Below are positions 13,433-14,854 of a stretch of DNA of 14,854 bases, one piece after another. The notes under the pieces are model-generated. The model was not told the DNA's origin and made no database searches. It worked only from the letters and a program-made list of their open reading frames with translations. The stretch comes from JBKQWK01 sp052139595. GTDB lineage: Bacteria > Actinomycetota > Thermoleophilia > UBA2241. The DNA lies in contig JBKQWK010000283.1 in the NCBI GenBank assembly GCA_052139595.1, positions 1 to 14,854 on the forward strand. The letters run 5' to 3'. Each line of letters begins with the position of its first letter. The first letter of the stretch is position 1. The translations under genes were made by a program, and so were the position numbers.

Positions 13433-13466
13433 GGCGTGCGCTGAGCGTTACGCATAAGCGCACGCC
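13433..13466. promoter_or_regulatory. Strong inverted repeat between divergent zinc-ribbon genes
   Basis: GGCGTGCGCT (13433–13442) and AGCGCACGCC (13457–13466) are perfect ten-base arms around a 14-base loop that itself contains GCGT-T-ACGC. It lies 95 bases from one start and 109 from the other, with no gene in between and no T-tract. An operator shared by the two genes, or the stem of a small transcript, are both possible. Confidence 0.5.
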
Positions 13467-13575
13467 AGAAGTTCTGCACCCCCAGTTCTTCCGTCCCGGC
13501 TACGGTGTAGGGTAATTTAGCAAGCTCTGCGGTCGCGAAGCCGCAGGCCAAACCGGGCAAGGAGGAATGCCGACG

Positions 13576-14637
13576 ATGATCTGCCCGCACTGTGGTTCCG
13601 AGGCCAGCGGCAACTTCTGCTCAACCTGCGGCGCGCCGCTCACGTCGCCGGCGGCCAGGACGTCAGCGCCAATGACAGCGGCACAGACGCCGGCGGCGAT
13701 ACCAGAACAGACGTTTTCGCCGGCGGCGCCAGCAACGGCGCCAGAACAGACATCTTCCTCGACAGAGCCAGCAACGCCGCCGCTGGCCGCAGCGCCAGGT
13801 GAAAAGACGCCGCCTCCGGCTGCTGCGCCGGCCGCGCCGGGCGCCTTTCTCTGTCCTGTCTGCCGGCAGACCAATCTTGATCTGACGATGGTCAAGACCG
13901 CCTTGGGCTTGCACCACCAGGCCGGCCTCATCTGCTCGCACTGCGGCTCGCTGCTGCTCGAAGACAAGAACGATGCCACCCGCTTTGAACTGACAGCGAC
14001 GCACGAGCCATCCCTGTCGGCCTGGCAGACCTACGCCCATAAGACGCTCCCCGCCCAGGAGTGGCAGCACATTGCCGCTGGTGGTGCCTCCGACGAAGAG
14101 CAGGCCAAACTCGATCTGGCGACTGAACTCGCGCTGTTGCGCGCGGGCCGCGTCACCTTTGCGACCCCCGGTCAGGCACCCCTGCTCTTACAGGCTGGCG
14201 AGCGCCTGGTCTTCGTCTTTGACGCCATTACCCTGCGTGAGCCGCACAGTGTCTCGACGGGCTACTACGGCGGCCCCAGCCTGCACGTCGCCAAGGGCCT
14301 GACGATTCGTACCGGCGCCTTTCGCGCCCAGAGCCACGAAGAACTCAAGGATATCGACAGTGGAACCCTCAGCCTGACGAACAAGCGCCTTGTTTTTGCC
14401 GGTGCCTTGCGCTCGGTTGAGGTCGCGCTGGCCAAGCTGACGTCGATCGAGGCGTACTCAGATGCGATTGCCATCCGTCGAGCCGGCAGGGAAAAGACGC
14501 AGCTCTTCTTTGGCCTCGGCGAAGTTGCCTACACCTTCAGGGTAGAGGGACGCAGGCACAGCGAGCCGTGCTCGGGGCTGATCGTCAAGTACGCGGTCGA
14601 AGGGCTCCTGGCACAGGGAAGCTCGCCAAAAGCGTAG
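13576..14637 (+). CDS. Double zinc-ribbon protein with Ala/Pro linker and PH-like C-terminal domain
   Basis: 353 residues, soluble. The first zinc ribbon is at the N-terminus (C3, C6, C15, C18 in MICPHCGSEASGNFCSTCG). An Ala/Pro/Thr-rich linker of about 65 residues follows, containing a tandem 13-residue duplication (PEQT… at 43–55 and 56–68). The second ribbon has CPVC at 93–96 and CSHC at 120–123. A helical segment (about 140–190) precedes β-rich sequence from about 210 to 340, including GTLSLTNKRLVFAGALRSVEV, which resembles bacterial PH/GRAM-like domains. The ATG at 13576 is preferred over that at 13567 because AAGGAGG at 13559–13565 stands ten bases from the former but only one from the latter. 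It lacks membrane helices, unlike its divergent neighbour. I do not recognise a characterised homologue; an adaptor or envelope-stress role is speculation. Confidence 0.8.
   Translation: MICPHCGSEASGNFCSTCGAPLTSPAARTSAPMTAAQTPAAIPEQTFSPAAPATAPEQTSSSTEPATPPLAAAPGEKTPPPAAAPAAPGAFLCPVCRQTNLDLTMVKTALGLHHQAGLICSHCGSLLLEDKNDATRFELTATHEPSLSAWQTYAHKTLPAQEWQHIAAGGASDEEQAKLDLATELALLRAGRVTFATPGQAPLLLQAGERLVFVFDAITLREPHSVSTGYYGGPSLHVAKGLTIRTGAFRAQSHEELKDIDSGTLSLTNKRLVFAGALRSVEVALAKLTSIEAYSDAIAIRRAGREKTQLFFGLGEVAYTFRVEGRRHSEPCSGLIVKYAVEGLLAQGSSPKA
13702..13779 (+). repeat. In-frame tandem duplication of 39 bases in the linker
   Basis: Two adjacent 39-base units (13702–13740 and 13741–13779) share CCAGAACAGAC at the start and GCCAGCAACG near the end, with a diverged middle. 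Being 13 codons each, they preserve the frame and encode PEQTFSPAAPATA and PEQTSSSTEPATP. Confidence 0.75.
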
Positions 14638-14639
14638 CC

Positions 14640-14854
14640 GGTGCGGCGGCTTCGGTGCGGCGGCTCTCTGGCCGGCTGCAGGTCAGCCGGGCAGAGATAA
14701 TGCCAACTGCTCCTCATCGCCAGCTCTAAAAGGCTGCGGAAGAAGGCCAGTTTGAGAGGAGCGCAGTTGCCGAGGAGAGTGGCAGGAGGCGAGAAGCAGG
14801 CCGATGCGATGCCTCGCGAGCTCCTGAGCGAGGCCTGTGGGGCCGATCTGTGGC
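14640..14854. other. Terminal 215 bases without a convincing gene
   Basis: It contains a 12-base direct repeat GGTGCGGCGGCT at 14640–14651 and 14654–14665. A weak stem CCGGCT/AGCCGG (14672–14690) could terminate the preceding gene but lacks a T-run. An ATG at 14809 opens a frame that runs off the window after 15 codons, with no ribosome site at a normal distance. I see no RNA gene here. Confidence 0.5.

Noticed and set aside
14809..14854. Start of a new gene at the window end
   Set aside because: Only 15 codons are visible, with no ribosome site at normal distance, so it cannot be told from chance.

Overview
The window looks like chromosomal DNA of a high-GC bacterium with strong Shine-Dalgarno sites. 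The gene order comF–hpf–secA–(prfB), a long-form hibernation factor, SecA ending in a SEC-C zinc motif, a YhgE/Pip membrane protein with its own ATPase and TetR regulator, and a tRNA with encoded CCA suggest a Gram-positive-type genome, perhaps a deep-branching actinobacterial lineage. That placement is inference; nothing here fixes the taxon. I see no transposase, integrase, phage gene or CRISPR array.

Region 1 (1–6062, all + strand) is a housekeeping block: the 3' end of a comF-type phosphoribosyltransferase, long-form hpf, secA, a PatB/MalY-type PLP enzyme whose likely start overlaps the secA stop, and prfB. The prfB gene carries the classical programmed +1 frameshift (CTT TGA C) and has a consensus TATAAT placed so that transcription could begin at the ATG.

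Region 2 (6222–9953, all – strand) is a three-gene unit read leftward: an ABC-type ATPase with degenerate motifs, a YhgE/Pip-family membrane protein whose start overlaps the ATPase end, and a TetR regulator. A perfect 14-bp palindrome lies at the expected transcription start in front of the ATPase gene and is the obvious candidate operator for the TetR protein.

Region 3 (10070–11624, +) holds a membrane-anchored PAS–GGDEF protein with an altered signature (GDDEF) but an intact RxxD inhibitory site. It is followed by a candidate hairpin, a GC-rich palindrome and tRNA-Val(GAC) with its own promoter.

Region 4 (11792–14637) contains small proteins: an FMN-binding split-barrel protein (–), a PRC-barrel-like protein (+), and a divergent pair of zinc-ribbon proteins. 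One of the pair (–) has two membrane segments; the other (+) carries two zinc ribbons, an Ala/Pro-rich linker with a tandem duplication and a probable PH-like C-terminal domain. A strong 10-bp-stem inverted repeat lies between these two starts. No gene-free stretch exceeds 300 bases; the last 217 bases show no convincing gene.
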